A DNA stretch of 40,488 nucleotides. Source: Lachnospiraceae bacterium. GTDB taxonomy: Bacteria; Bacillota; Clostridia; Lachnospirales; Lachnospiraceae. The stretch is from the NCBI GenBank assembly GCA_024405115.1, contig JAKSPD010000015.1, positions 1-40,488 on the forward strand, given 5' to 3'. Made by a program: the position numbers and the translations under genes. Every line of letters starts with the position of its first letter. Within the stretch, counting starts at the first letter, position 1. The notes below the pieces were generated by a model. That model had not been told where the DNA came from. It made no database searches and was given only the letters and a program-made list of their open reading frames with translations. This document shows, one piece after another, positions 40,025 to 40,488 of the stretch.

Positions 40025-40488
40025 AGCAAGATCGTCCTTTCTGTACCGCTTTCATAAAGCGTACTCAACGTATGTGCCGGACTCTCTCCTGCTCGTTCTC
40101 GGTCGCAAAAAGGCGATTATCGTTGAACTCTCTGTCATTTCAGTCCCTGTTTCATCTGTCAGATTCAAAACTTCACTTGTTCCTTTGGGGACTGGAAGGT
40201 GACTTGCAGAGATATTCAAAATAATGCAGATTTGCGGCCGCCTATGTAATTACTGTTACTATTCTGAAGCGTAATTTTGGTGTAGAATTCCGTCGCAGTT
40301 CGTGGTATTTCGCCGCTTTTTGCCGTTATTCGCCGCTCACGAATAGCCTGCCGTGGCAGATAAATAGTATCTTTATCATATCGTTTTTCCTTGTTTTATC
40401 AGGGCTCAGACACCTTTTTCATTTTCATTTGCAGGCATAATATATGCATATTTTGGCATATTTACACCGGCAAAAGGTGTAAAGTAAG
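40025..40488. other. Right end of the element in the window: arm-type repeats
   Basis: No gene is supported. 40300-40316 is the inverted counterpart (16 of 17 matches) of 24821-24837. TTTACACC (40461-40468) and GGTGTAAA (40476-40483) form an inverted pair of the GGTGTAAA motif seen near int. GGTGTA also occurs at 40279-40284. These suggest the right junction is near the window edge, but the attachment site itself cannot be defined. Confidence 0.5.

Overview
The window looks like a Lachnospiraceae-type (Clostridia, Firmicutes) chromosome interrupted by an integrative element. The reasons are AGGAGG-type ribosome binding sites on most genes, extended -10 promoters of the form TATGGTATAAT, an esterase close to Butyrivibrio cinnamoyl esterases, a Tn916-type integrase, and many small enzymes typical of gut Clostridia. 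No rRNA, tRNA or CRISPR array was seen.

Bases 1-24,800 read as chromosome, mostly on the minus strand. In order they hold: a small orphan protein and an ADP-ribosylglycohydrolase; an AlkZ-related and a VOC protein; a remnant IS3 region with three tandem promoter-like repeats; a ceramidase-like enzyme; a Phd-Doc toxin-antitoxin pair; a catabolic group (MmgE/PrpD, NAD-dependent dehydrogenase, Ldh-family dehydrogenase) with a divergent LysR regulator and an apparent LysR site; a transaldolase-like aldolase; a CASTOR/POLLUX-like channel behind a structured leader; a feruloyl-esterase-like hydrolase; a run of small housekeeping enzymes (peptide deformylase, MazG-like, YbaK, Lgt); two exported proteins; an SRAP protein that appears leaderless; a histidine phosphatase; and an epimerase, PIG-L deacetylase and LMW phosphatase operon.

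Bases of about 24,800-40,488 are an integrative element. Its left part has the Tn916-like modules int, a zinc-finger protein, xis, a DnaC-like loader and a replication initiator, then an XRE regulator facing a 460-bp field of nine TTCGGTATAA boxes. Integrase-arm-like GGTGTAAAA motifs and a 17-bp inverted motif occur at both ends. No relaxase or conjugation genes are visible. The cargo is a membrane protein with two small coupled genes, a five-gene operon of zinc-ribbon and exported proteins behind its own strong promoter and palindromic operator, an AbiEii-like nucleotidyltransferase with a winged-helix partner, and a second Xis-like gene.

The most unusual items are: (1) between xis/int and the zinc-finger gene, five consecutive palindromes whose arms differ but pair, around a near-constant ATTTT loop; (2) the 6.5-kb zinc-ribbon/secreted operon, which I cannot assign to a known system; (3) a compact arrangement in front of the aldolase gene where a terminator, a promoter -10 and the ribosome binding site overlap, so that readthrough and self-initiated transcripts would behave differently.
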